Assembly (NCBI GenBank): GCA_903905665.1
Contig: CAIVHJ010000047.1
Span: 1-12,904 of the forward strand
Length of the DNA stretch: 12,904 nt
From: an uncultured Phycisphaerales bacterium
GTDB taxonomy: Bacteria > Planctomycetota > Phycisphaerae > UBA1845 > CAIVHJ01
Direction: 5' to 3'
Part shown: positions 7,237 to 12,904 of the stretch, in pieces
Layout: every line of letters begins with the position of its first letter
Numbering within the stretch: the stretch's first letter is position 1
The notes under the pieces: generated by a model
Databases searched by the model: none
Seen by the model: only the letters and a program-made list of their open reading frames with translations
Told to the model about the DNA's origin: nothing
Made by a program: the position numbers and the translations under genes

Positions 7237-7255
7237 ATCCCGACAGGTCGGGATT
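7236..7255. promoter_or_regulatory. Perfect inverted repeat between DUF5658 and TSUP genes
   Basis: AATCCCGAC (7236-7244) and GTCGGGATT (7247-7255) are perfect inverted copies separated by AG, beginning at the last base of the DUF5658 stop codon and 58 bases before the TSUP start. No T-run follows, so it is unlikely to be an intrinsic terminator. It may be an operator for a dimeric regulator or an RNA hairpin. The half-site GTCGGGATTGA also occurs at 2013-2023 upstream of the FG-GAP gene, but repeated 11-mers are expected by chance in a window this size. Confidence 0.35.
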
Positions 7256-7312
7256 GACTCCCGCCCATGCGTCACTACGATGGTGATTTTTCCACGGGAG
7301 CGAGCCGACCCG

Positions 7313-8143
7313 ATGAATTTCGCACCGGTGACCCTCGTTGAACTTGCTGCGCTCGGACTCGTCGTCGGAGTTTTGGGCGCCATGCTCGGACTGGGTGGAA
7401 GTCTGATTCTGATTCCTGCGCTCAATCTCGTTCTGGGGTTAAACCAGCATTTACATCAGGCCGTCGGGATGATCGCCAATTTTTGCGTTTCACTTCCTGC
7501 GATGTGGCAACACCACCGGGCCGGTGTCGTTTCTACCAGGGTCATTCGTTCGGCGGTTCCCTTCGCCGTTGTGGGGGTTCTTCTCGGAGTCCAACTCAGC
7601 GAGCAATCTTTTTTCAAGGGTGAGTATCAGAAGAATCTGGCGGCTCTGTTTGGTGTTTTTCTCGTGATCGTGGCGATTTTTCACATTCGCCGATTGTGGA
7701 CACCTGCTTCTTTATCATCTTCACAGGCGATTTCTGAGGCCCACACCTCGGTCATTTCTCGATGGAAAGCAGCGTTGTGGGTCGGATTTCCGTCTGGTTT
7801 CATCGGGGGATTGCTTGGGATCGGCGGAGGGTTAATCGCGGTTCCGATGCAACAACTCATGCTTCGGCTACCGCTGCGAAACGCCATCGGAAACTCCGCC
7901 GCCATCATCTGTGGCTTGAGCATTGTGGGTGCTATCGACAAAAATTATGAGTGGTGCTCCGCACCCGGACAGACTCTCTCGCAACCGCTGGGACTGGTCG
8001 GGGTTCTCTTGCCCTTCGTCGTGACCGGCAGTTTCATCGGGAGCAGGCTGACCCATACGCTCCCGCCGCGTGTGGTCCGAACGGTGTTGATTGTTGTGCT
8101 TCTTTTCGGAGCCTTCATTCAGTTCAAACGTGCCTTTTCCTGA
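7313..8143 (+). CDS. TSUP family (TauE/SafE-like) membrane permease
   Basis: An inner-membrane transporter of the sulfite exporter TauE/SafE family, whose members move sulfite, sulfonates, thiosulfate or other small anions. The family's internal duplication is clear. Each half opens with a glycine-rich helix start: LGAMLGLGGSLILIPAL near residues 21-37 and FIGGLLGIGGGLIAVP near 162-177. The halves are separated by a polar loop at about 130-150, and I count seven to eight hydrophobic segments. The 276-residue length is normal for the family. The start at 7313 puts the first helix right after a short N-terminus; GGGAG lies 12 bases upstream, rather far. In-frame ATG codons exist at 7280 and 7196, the latter overlapping the DUF5658 gene, without good sites. 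The substrate cannot be told from sequence and the neighbours give no sulfur-metabolism clue. Confidence 0.88.
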   Translation: MNFAPVTLVELAALGLVVGVLGAMLGLGGSLILIPALNLVLGLNQHLHQAVGMIANFCVSLPAMWQHHRAGVVSTRVIRSAVPFAVVGVLLGVQLSEQSFFKGEYQKNLAALFGVFLVIVAIFHIRRLWTPASLSSSQAISEAHTSVISRWKAALWVGFPSGFIGGLLGIGGGLIAVPMQQLMLRLPLRNAIGNSAAIICGLSIVGAIDKNYEWCSAPGQTLSQPLGLVGVLLPFVVTGSFIGSRLTHTLPPRVVRTVLIVVLLFGAFIQFKRAFS

Positions 8144-8214
8144 TAATTACTACCTCGCAGAATATCCGTAACCTCTTATTTTCAGGCGAGTTACATCCGT
8201 TCAACAATTCCGGC

Positions 8215-8243
8215 TTGGTGATTGGAAAGCAGGTCCGTATACT
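8215..8243 (+). promoter_or_regulatory. Candidate promoter for the ECF sigma/partner pair
   Basis: TTGGTG at 8215-8220, exactly 17 bases, then TATACT at 8238-8243 (five of six -10 bases). The predicted start near 8250 gives a leader of about 39 bases before the sigma gene. It resembles a housekeeping promoter. I do not see a recognisable autoregulatory ECF promoter, though its consensus for this sigma is unknown. Confidence 0.45.
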
Positions 8244-8288
8244 TATGGATGGAATCGGGGGGATGAACCGCAGGACGGGGTCTCACGT

Positions 8289-8900
8289 ATGAAAGATGGA
8301 AACGGTGTCATGAATACGCTGCGCGACGAGCAGTTGCTGGTCGAGTTTTTATCCGGCCGGGAAGAATGTTTTGAGTTGCTCGTCCGGCGTTACAGTCAGG
8401 AGTTGTTTCAGTTTGCGTATCGGTGTTTGGGCAGCGCCGCCAGTGCCGAAGACATGGTGCAGGAAACCATGTTGCAGGTATATCAATCGGCAGGCAGTTT
8501 TGATCGCAAACGTCGATTCCGGCCGTGGGTTTTCACGATTGCGGCCAACAAAATCCGCGACTATTTGCGAAGTCGGCGACGCCACCCGGAAGTATCGCTC
8601 GATGCGTCCACGGGAAACGATACCGAGGTCCGTTTCGTGGATTTGTTCGTCCACGATCCGGAGGAATCTTTGCTGTCCGTCGAGCAGGAAGAACGCTCCA
8701 TGCAGATTCGACATCTGGTGAATCAGCTCCCGCCGCCGCTCCGGGAGGTTTTGGTGCTGGGTTATTACCATGGCTTTGCATACAAGGAATTATCGGAATT
8801 GTTGAACATTCCGCTGGGGACGGTCAAGAGTCGGCTTCATGCCGCCGTACAATTATTCGGAACCCTGTGCTCGTCACAGATTCCGGACCGACTTGGGTGA
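8289..8900 (+). CDS. ECF-type sigma-70 family RNA polymerase sigma factor
   Basis: A 203-residue cytoplasmic transcription factor expected to direct RNA polymerase to a small regulon. It has only regions 2 and 4, as ECF sigmas do. Region 2 spans about 28-98: a FELLVRRY helix, then AEDMVQETMLQVYQ, then the -10 recognition helix with RPWVFTIAANKIRDYLR. Region 4 spans about 142-188: LPPPLREVLVLGYYHGFAYKE followed by the helix-turn-helix IPLGTVKSRLHAA. Between them is an acidic linker with VDLFVHDPEES. The start is uncertain: ATG 8289 and ATG 8310 (residue 8) both precede region 2 and neither has a strong ribosome binding site. The stop is 13 bases before the next gene, whose product resembles a membrane-anchored anti-sigma factor, so the two are almost certainly an operon and a regulatory pair. 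Confidence 0.9.
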   Translation: MKDGNGVMNTLRDEQLLVEFLSGREECFELLVRRYSQELFQFAYRCLGSAASAEDMVQETMLQVYQSAGSFDRKRRFRPWVFTIAANKIRDYLRSRRRHPEVSLDASTGNDTEVRFVDLFVHDPEESLLSVEQEERSMQIRHLVNQLPPPLREVLVLGYYHGFAYKELSELLNIPLGTVKSRLHAAVQLFGTLCSSQIPDRLG

Positions 8901-8913
8901 ATTGTGAAACATC

Positions 8914-9966
8914 ATGACGACGCCATTTGACGGACAACTTGATGACCGCCTGCTCGCTTATCACATGGACTGGCTGGAACCACGTGATAGGGCCGAAGTG
9001 GAGCAACTGATCGAATCTTCACCCGAAATTGCCGCGCGAAGCCGCGAGATTGAACAAACCCTTTCCCCGCTGGCGGACTGGAATGCGATGCCCGTCGTTC
9101 CCGACCTTGAACAACAGGTTCTTCACCGGATCCAGCGTGAGGTTCGGGCGTCTCGAACTACCCGATCTTTATTTGACATCATCCGATTTAAGCCCATTTC
9201 TTCGGCGTGGATTACGGCGTGGGGACGATTTCCCCTGTCGCTCAGAGAATCGCTGATTGCGGCGGCGTGTCTGGTGATTTTGGGGTCGATTCTTGTACCG
9301 GGAATGGCTCGTGCGTCGGCCTGGAATCAGCGAACGCATTGCGCCGGAAACCTTTCCGACATCGGTCAGGGACTCGTCGCCTACGGTGCAGATTATCAAA
9401 ACCGCTGGCCGTTCATCGGTCCTCAGGGTGCGACGTGGCGGGGCGAATCTCCAGATTCGTCTGCGGCGAGCCGGTTTGGAAATGAAACCGTCGATGTGCA
9501 GCCTCTTCGAAACAGTCAAAACCGTTTCCTGCTTTTGGCCCATCGCTATGTGGACGGCGCCAGCCGGTTCGTCTGTCCCACCGATCCCCTCGGAATTGTC
9601 ATGCGCGCCGATGATTACTCCCAGTTCCGCGACTTTGCTGAACCCCGCAACTGCAGCTACGATTCACAGATCATGGTTTCGGATCGTAATCAGGCCTCGG
9701 TCCAGCCTCAACTGGTTGTTTATGCCGATCCGAATCCCGTTTTTTCGGAACGGAACGTTCGACTGGCGAATCCCGCCGAACTCAATTCGCCGTTGCATCG
9801 TCATCCCGACGGGCAAAACGTTCTTCGCGCCGACGGGAGCACCCAGTGGACTCGTTCTCCCCGCGTCGGAATTGATCAGGACAACATCTGGCGGATCGAA
9901 GGCATGCAGAATTACTCCGGCAGGGACATCCCCCGATTTTCAACCGACTCCTTCATGATTCCGTGA
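8914..9966 (+). CDS. Membrane-anchored putative anti-sigma factor with an H-X9-DG pseudopilin-like outer domain
   Basis: A 350-residue single-pass membrane protein, probably the regulator of the sigma factor encoded 13 bases upstream. The first 60 residues (DDRLLAYHMDWLEPRDRAEV and after) look like a small helical anti-sigma domain but lack the HxxxCxxC zinc motif. After a linker, the hydrophobic segment (about 113-131) ends in SILVP and is followed by H-C-A-G-N-L (C near 142) and a GxxLxxY helix, the same order as in pseudopilins. The C-terminal part contains H-P-D-G-Q-N-V-L-R-A-D-G, a histidine exactly nine residues before DG, which is the H-X9-DG motif of prepilin-associated proteins; it then reads STQWT, close to the STQSF of the pseudopilin at 863-1792. 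No G/F-x-x-x-E cleavage site precedes the helix, so processing by prepilin peptidase is not expected. It could be a fused sensor or a repurposed pseudopilin; the anti-sigma role is inferred from position and the N-terminus. Confidence 0.75.
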   Translation: MTTPFDGQLDDRLLAYHMDWLEPRDRAEVEQLIESSPEIAARSREIEQTLSPLADWNAMPVVPDLEQQVLHRIQREVRASRTTRSLFDIIRFKPISSAWITAWGRFPLSLRESLIAAACLVILGSILVPGMARASAWNQRTHCAGNLSDIGQGLVAYGADYQNRWPFIGPQGATWRGESPDSSAASRFGNETVDVQPLRNSQNRFLLLAHRYVDGASRFVCPTDPLGIVMRADDYSQFRDFAEPRNCSYDSQIMVSDRNQASVQPQLVVYADPNPVFSERNVRLANPAELNSPLHRHPDGQNVLRADGSTQWTRSPRVGIDQDNIWRIEGMQNYSGRDIPRFSTDSFMIP

Positions 9967-9993
9967 AATCCGCGTGTTGACCGATTGGCGTCG

Positions 9994-11166
9994 CTACGTT
10001 TTTCGGACGCGACCGACGAGCGTTTGCTGGGTCACTTTGATGCCTCGGACGGAGCTCGCCAGGGCTTCGCGGTTGGTGGCGTACTCCATCGCCGTGTCGT
10101 AAAACACCAGTTCCTTTTCGATCAGTTCGGCCAGAGAATGGGTGAAGTTACGCATCCCCTCGCTGATCGAGCCTTCGATGACGGCCGGCAGATCGGAGTC
10201 TTCTCCGCGACGGATTTTGTCCTTGACCGTCGGAGTGCTGAGCAACACTTCCGTGGCGGGGACGCGTCCCACCTTGGGATCCAGCGCCGGAATGAGTCGC
10301 TGACACATGATCGCCACCAGGCTGTTCGACAACGACGAGCGAATAAAATCGTGCTGATCCTGATCGAAAAACTCCAGAATGCGAGAAAACGCCTGTTGGC
10401 AATCACTGCAGTGGATCGATCCGAACACGAGGTGACCGGTTTCGGCGGCTTGCAAACCCGCCAGCATGGTGTCCTTGTCCCGCATCTCGCCGATGAACAT
10501 TACGTCGGGGTCCTGGCGTACCGCGTATCGCAAGGCCTCGGAATAACTCGGAATATCCAATCCGATTTCCCGCTGGGACACGATCGATTTGTGCGGATCG
10601 AAAACGTACTCGATCGGGTCTTCAATCGTGATGATGTGCTTGGGGCGATTCAGGTTGATGTAATTGATCATCGCCGCCAGGGTGCTGCTTTTACCCGAAC
10701 CCGTCACCCCGCTGACCAGTATCAGCCCGTCGTGGGTTTTTTCGATCGTCGAGCGGTATATCGGCGGCAGTCGCAAATCCTCAAAATCGGGAATCTGGTT
10801 TTTCACCCGCCGAATCGCGGTGTGCATCTCGCCCATCGCGCGAAACACGTTGATCCGAAACCGCGAACCGTCCGACCCGCGATACGAAAAGTCCAGGTCG
10901 CCCCGCTCCTCATATTCGTGGCGCCGCGCGCGAGGGACCAGCGGATTCATCATGGCTTCCAAATAGTCTGACGAGTCGATGATCCCCGTCCCGATCTTTC
11001 TCAAATGCCCCTGAATCCGGTAGTAGGGCGGGAACCCGACCTTGAGGTGCAAATCCGACGCCTCATGCTGCGCCATGCCGCTCAGCAATTGGGTGATGAA
11101 CTGTTCCGGAGGAACTGACGTCCCTGCGGAAGCCCCGGATTCCGTCGCCGGTTTTATATCGGACAT
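9994..11166 (-). CDS. pilT: PilT/PilU-family type IV pilus retraction ATPase
   Basis: A cytoplasmic hexameric ATPase of the secretion/pilus motor superfamily. Members of the PilT branch power pilus disassembly. Visible in order: an N-terminal PAS-like domain with the SDLHLKVG signature (37-44), Walker A GVTGSGKSS (153-161), the aspartate box ITIEDPIEY (179-187), Walker B DVMFIGEMRD (221-230) and the histidine box ending GSIH (252). All catalytic residues look intact. The C-terminal AIRNLIRE retraction motif of classical PilT is degenerate here (TVKDKIRR at the aligned place), closer to PilU-like or unusual PilT proteins, so the symbol is family-level. The length, 390 residues, exceeds the roughly 345 of classical PilT, partly through an N-terminal extension of about 20 residues. 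It lies 82 bases downstream of the coiled-coil gene on the same strand and converges on the anti-sigma gene. No terminator is visible in the 27-base gap. Confidence 0.9.
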   Translation of the reverse strand: MSDIKPATESGASAGTSVPPEQFITQLLSGMAQHEASDLHLKVGFPPYYRIQGHLRKIGTGIIDSSDYLEAMMNPLVPRARRHEYEERGDLDFSYRGSDGSRFRINVFRAMGEMHTAIRRVKNQIPDFEDLRLPPIYRSTIEKTHDGLILVSGVTGSGKSSTLAAMINYINLNRPKHIITIEDPIEYVFDPHKSIVSQREIGLDIPSYSEALRYAVRQDPDVMFIGEMRDKDTMLAGLQAAETGHLVFGSIHCSDCQQAFSRILEFFDQDQHDFIRSSLSNSLVAIMCQRLIPALDPKVGRVPATEVLLSTPTVKDKIRRGEDSDLPAVIEGSISEGMRNFTHSLAELIEKELVFYDTAMEYATNREALASSVRGIKVTQQTLVGRVRKT

Positions 11167-11248
11167 GGCACATCCATCCCAAACATAATGACAGAGAGAA
11201 CCCCCGCCCCCATCACAGGGGACGCGTGATCACGGATTCCCCGCGCCA
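11167..11248. other. Gap between the coiled-coil gene and pilT, with small inverted repeats
   Basis: This 82-base spacer contains a perfect 10-base palindrome CGTGATCACG (11225-11234) and a C4/G4 hairpin (CCCC-ATCACA-GGGG, 11208-11221). No T-run follows on the minus strand, so read-through from the coiled-coil gene into pilT is plausible. The palindrome might be a regulator site. Confidence 0.3.
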
Positions 11249-12037
11249 TTAGAATACCAAATGGAGTATCACTGCGGCAACCGTCACGACCACCGCCACT
11301 CCGGCGAGGCACGCCAGAACGGTCAAACGGCGGGTTTGTTCCCGGCACAGATCAGCCAGCTGTATTTGCTGATACTGGGTGGTGTTATGAATCTCCTGAA
11401 GGATTCGAACCTGATCGGACGACGCATGACCCAGTCGCTGAATCGTCAGATTTATCGCCTGCATTTGCTCCGACAGTTGCGTCGTGCCCTGCCCCGATCG
11501 TTCGAGTTGCTGCGATATCGACCGAAGCGCCTCGTGCTGGGATCGCGCGACATCCGGCAAATCCCGCAACAGGCCCGTCATCGCCTGCGTTTGCGACAGC
11601 GATTGCTGGACCTGATGCGCCATTTCGTGGAGGGCTTCTCCCTGATCCCGAACCGTGGAAGGCAACTCCCCGACGCCCGTGCTCAGGCGCGTGAGCAGTT
11701 CGATCATCTGATCGCCCCGGTGATTCTGTTGATGTAGATGGTCCCGAAGCGTCTCCACCAAATCCACCACGTGATCGTAACCGGTCTGCAATTGCTGAAT
11801 CTTTTGTTCGCGCTTCCGCCCCGGCCGCCAGTCCAGCATCCGCCAGAAAAATGATCCCGAATCAGGCGAAGATCGGACCGGTGGGGGCGACGGCGGTGAA
11901 TCACCGGAAACAACGATCGGCTCAACTCGTTCCGTCAATTGGTAACCCGATTGCGCCAGAAGCGGAACTGTATCATCCCGACCGAGAGGATTGAACCAGT
12001 GCTCCATGCGACCCCACACGGAAGCCCCCGCGCTCAT
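11249..12037 (-). CDS. Tail-anchored coiled-coil protein of unknown function
   Basis: I do not recognise the family. The ATG at 12037 is chosen because AGGAG lies 6 bases upstream; the frame is open back to 12133. The 262-residue protein has a proline-rich, probably disordered N-terminal part (about 1-75, including SPPSPPPVRS), a short basic/aromatic patch (FFWRMLDWRPGRKRE, about 64-78) and a long helical region (about 80-235) rich in Gln, Leu and Glu with heptad-like spacing. A single hydrophobic segment ends the chain (about 238-262). It should therefore sit in the inner membrane with nearly the whole chain in the cytoplasm. The helical part loosely resembles the cytoplasmic rods of chemoreceptors or laminin-like coiled coils but shows no signalling hairpin. 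Its position upstream of pilT suggests an operon and possibly a role in anchoring or regulating the motor, which is inference. Confidence 0.7.
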   Translation of the reverse strand: MSAGASVWGRMEHWFNPLGRDDTVPLLAQSGYQLTERVEPIVVSGDSPPSPPPVRSSPDSGSFFWRMLDWRPGRKREQKIQQLQTGYDHVVDLVETLRDHLHQQNHRGDQMIELLTRLSTGVGELPSTVRDQGEALHEMAHQVQQSLSQTQAMTGLLRDLPDVARSQHEALRSISQQLERSGQGTTQLSEQMQAINLTIQRLGHASSDQVRILQEIHNTTQYQQIQLADLCREQTRRLTVLACLAGVAVVVTVAAVILHLVF

Positions 12038-12424
12038 GTGTTGCTCCTGTCCAGAAAGGTGAACTCCGACGCCGCGCTCGCCTGAACCTGAAGGAATTCG
12101 TCCTGCACTGAAAAATATCGACCGATTGAGCAATTTTTCATCAACAGAATCTATTCACGCCGGTTTCGGATGGTCCCCCCGACGGACCACCGTCCCTCTG
12201 GGCTTGGCCGGGAATCCGCCGATGAGTATTTTGAAGTCTAATTGACTGTTTTGTGCAATTCCCGACACAAACTGTTAATGAAATTTTTTGATCATCCCAA
12301 CCCCTTGAACCTGCTGTGGCTTGTGAAAAATCAGGAATTTCACCCCTCCGTCGTTGTGGAAATCAAGCCGATACAGCCTAAGAATCCTATAGAGTGATAC
12401 CCGGATGGATAGGAGAGACCCATC
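12038..12424. other. Divergent intergenic region with alternative hairpins
   Basis: This lies between the coiled-coil gene (minus) and the arginine-rich small gene (plus). It contains TGGTCC (12171-12176) pairing with GGACCA (12184-12189), and GACGG (12181-12185) pairing with CCGTC (12190-12194). The two hairpins overlap and cannot form together. A further inverted repeat is GTGAAA (12323-12328) with TTTCAC (12338-12343). A T6 run sits at about 12284-12289 without a stem before it. I found no confident promoter in either direction. Confidence 0.35.
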
Positions 12425-12712
12425 ATGGAAAACAGACCCAACCAACCTCAGCCCCAGCGAACCCGACGGCGAAAACCCAGAAGTTTGGCCCGGCGTGCCG
12501 AAGTCCTGCGACGGCTGCAACGACTGAGAATGAATCGCGCGCGACGCGGCGCAGGCGGCATGCGATCTCCGGCGATGCTCGGCGAGCTCGCCAACGACAC
12601 GATCCGCCTCATCGAGCAACGCATCCGTTACTGGCTCAATCTCGGTGATCGGGAACACGTCGCTCGGCTTCAAGCCGTTCGCTCCCGACTGATTTCCACC
12701 TATCGAAAATGA
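12425..12712 (+). CDS. Small arginine-rich basic protein of unknown function (95 aa)
   Basis: I do not recognise the family. The ATG at 12425 has AGGAG 9 bases upstream (12411-12415), a good ribosome binding site. The N-terminal half is strongly basic, with clusters such as RTRRRKPRSLARR and RRLQRLRMNRARR at about residues 12-41, suggesting a nucleic-acid- or acidic-surface-binding tail. The C-terminal half (about 51-93) looks like two amphipathic helices, with LGELANDTIRLIEQRI and DREHVARLQAVRSRL. There is no signal peptide or membrane segment, so it should be cytoplasmic. A minus-strand open frame covers much of the same DNA but has no ribosome binding site. Whether the gene is expressed is uncertain; the ribosome binding site and the charge pattern favour a real gene. 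Confidence 0.55.
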   Translation: MENRPNQPQPQRTRRRKPRSLARRAEVLRRLQRLRMNRARRGAGGMRSPAMLGELANDTIRLIEQRIRYWLNLGDREHVARLQAVRSRLISTYRK

Positions 12713-12763
12713 ACCGGTTCAAGCCTTGCGAGATTTGATGGCTTCGGTGGGAGTGAAACTCAA

Positions 12764-12904
12764 TCACAAGATCGGTGAAAGCAATCGACAGAAATTCTCG
12801 GCCAGTTGAACCCGAAACGGCCGTGTCGCAAGTGACTCCGGCTGAACTTCTTCCGACTCGCTCAGGTCGGCAACAAACTGATCCTCCAGCGCCCGAATCA
12901 CCGA
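12764..12904 (-). CDS. C-terminal fragment of a probable cardiolipin synthase / phospholipase D family protein (cut by window edge)
   Basis: The minus strand is open from the window edge to a TGA at 12766-12764, giving the last 46 residues of a protein. It reads A-L-E-D-Q-F-V-A-D-L-S-E-S-E near its start and ends in R-L-L-S-P-I-L. From memory this is how many cardiolipin synthases end: an ALE-x-x-F-x-x-DL-x-x-S helix after the second HKD motif, a linker with RPF, then a hydrophobic helix closing with LLSP-x-L. Those enzymes join phosphatidylglycerol units at the inner membrane. The catalytic HKD motifs would lie outside the window, so the call rests only on the C-terminal pattern and could be wrong. 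It converges on the small arginine-rich gene, with about 50 bases between the stops. Confidence 0.5.
   Translation of the reverse strand, partial: SVIRALEDQFVADLSESEEVQPESLATRPFRVQLAENFCRLLSPIL

Noticed and set aside
9985..10971. Long plus-strand open frame (328 codons) across pilT
   Set aside because: The opposite strand encodes all the PilT motifs in order, and the plus translation is rich in His, Arg and Gln, typical of a complement-strand shadow.
12275..12673. Minus-strand 132-codon frame over the arginine-rich gene
   Set aside because: It has no ribosome binding site and a translation without motifs; the plus-strand frame has AGGAG in the right place. Some doubt remains.
1..12904. CRISPR array, tRNA/rRNA genes, insertion sequences or integrase genes
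   Set aside because: I saw no regularly spaced direct repeats, no tRNA-like cloverleaf or rRNA sequence, and no transposase or integrase motif on either strand.

Overview
The window looks like a chromosomal segment of a planctomycete, most likely from the Phycisphaerae side of the phylum. This is inferred from gene content: a prepilin-type protein with a C-terminal histidine-then-DG motif, a large FG-GAP lipoprotein-like protein, an ECF sigma factor whose partner carries an H-X9-DG pseudopilin-like domain, a DUF5658 membrane protein and a PilT/PilU-type ATPase. No mobile element, CRISPR array, rRNA or tRNA gene was found.

Layout, left to right. Bases 1-312 hold no convincing gene, only a possible leftward promoter at the very edge and a 27-codon reading frame. 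An 84-residue exported small protein (minus) follows, then about 300 bases with an orphan 38-codon frame, then a prepilin-type pseudopilin (minus). A divergent regulatory region of about 360 bases, with face-to-face promoter candidates on an inverted repeat, separates the pseudopilin from a 1124-residue FG-GAP repeat protein (plus) that ends in a strong intrinsic terminator. A long-chain polyprenyl diphosphate synthase (minus) converges on it. Divergent from the synthase lie a DUF5658 membrane protein and a TSUP (TauE/SafE-like) permease, both plus. Then comes a two-gene unit, an ECF sigma factor and a membrane-anchored partner (plus). Converging on this pair is a minus-strand pair: a tail-anchored coiled-coil protein of unknown function followed by a PilT-family ATPase. 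The right end has a small arginine-rich protein (plus) and the last 46 codons of a probable cardiolipin synthase/phospholipase D family protein (minus).

The most interesting item is the sigma factor partner at 8914-9966. Its N-terminus is placed and shaped like an anti-sigma domain. Its membrane segment and outer domain repeat the plan of the pseudopilin at the other end of the window: SILVP at the helix end, a C-x-x-NL motif, and a DGSTQ motif preceded by a histidine. It lacks the prepilin cleavage site. This suggests a regulator whose sensor domain was borrowed from a pseudopilin. With a PilT-family motor gene and a coiled-coil membrane protein next door, the right half may link gene expression to an envelope filament or secretion machine. 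That link is inference from sequence and position. The left half is mostly cell-surface proteins, and the centre is housekeeping quinone or lipid metabolism and transport.
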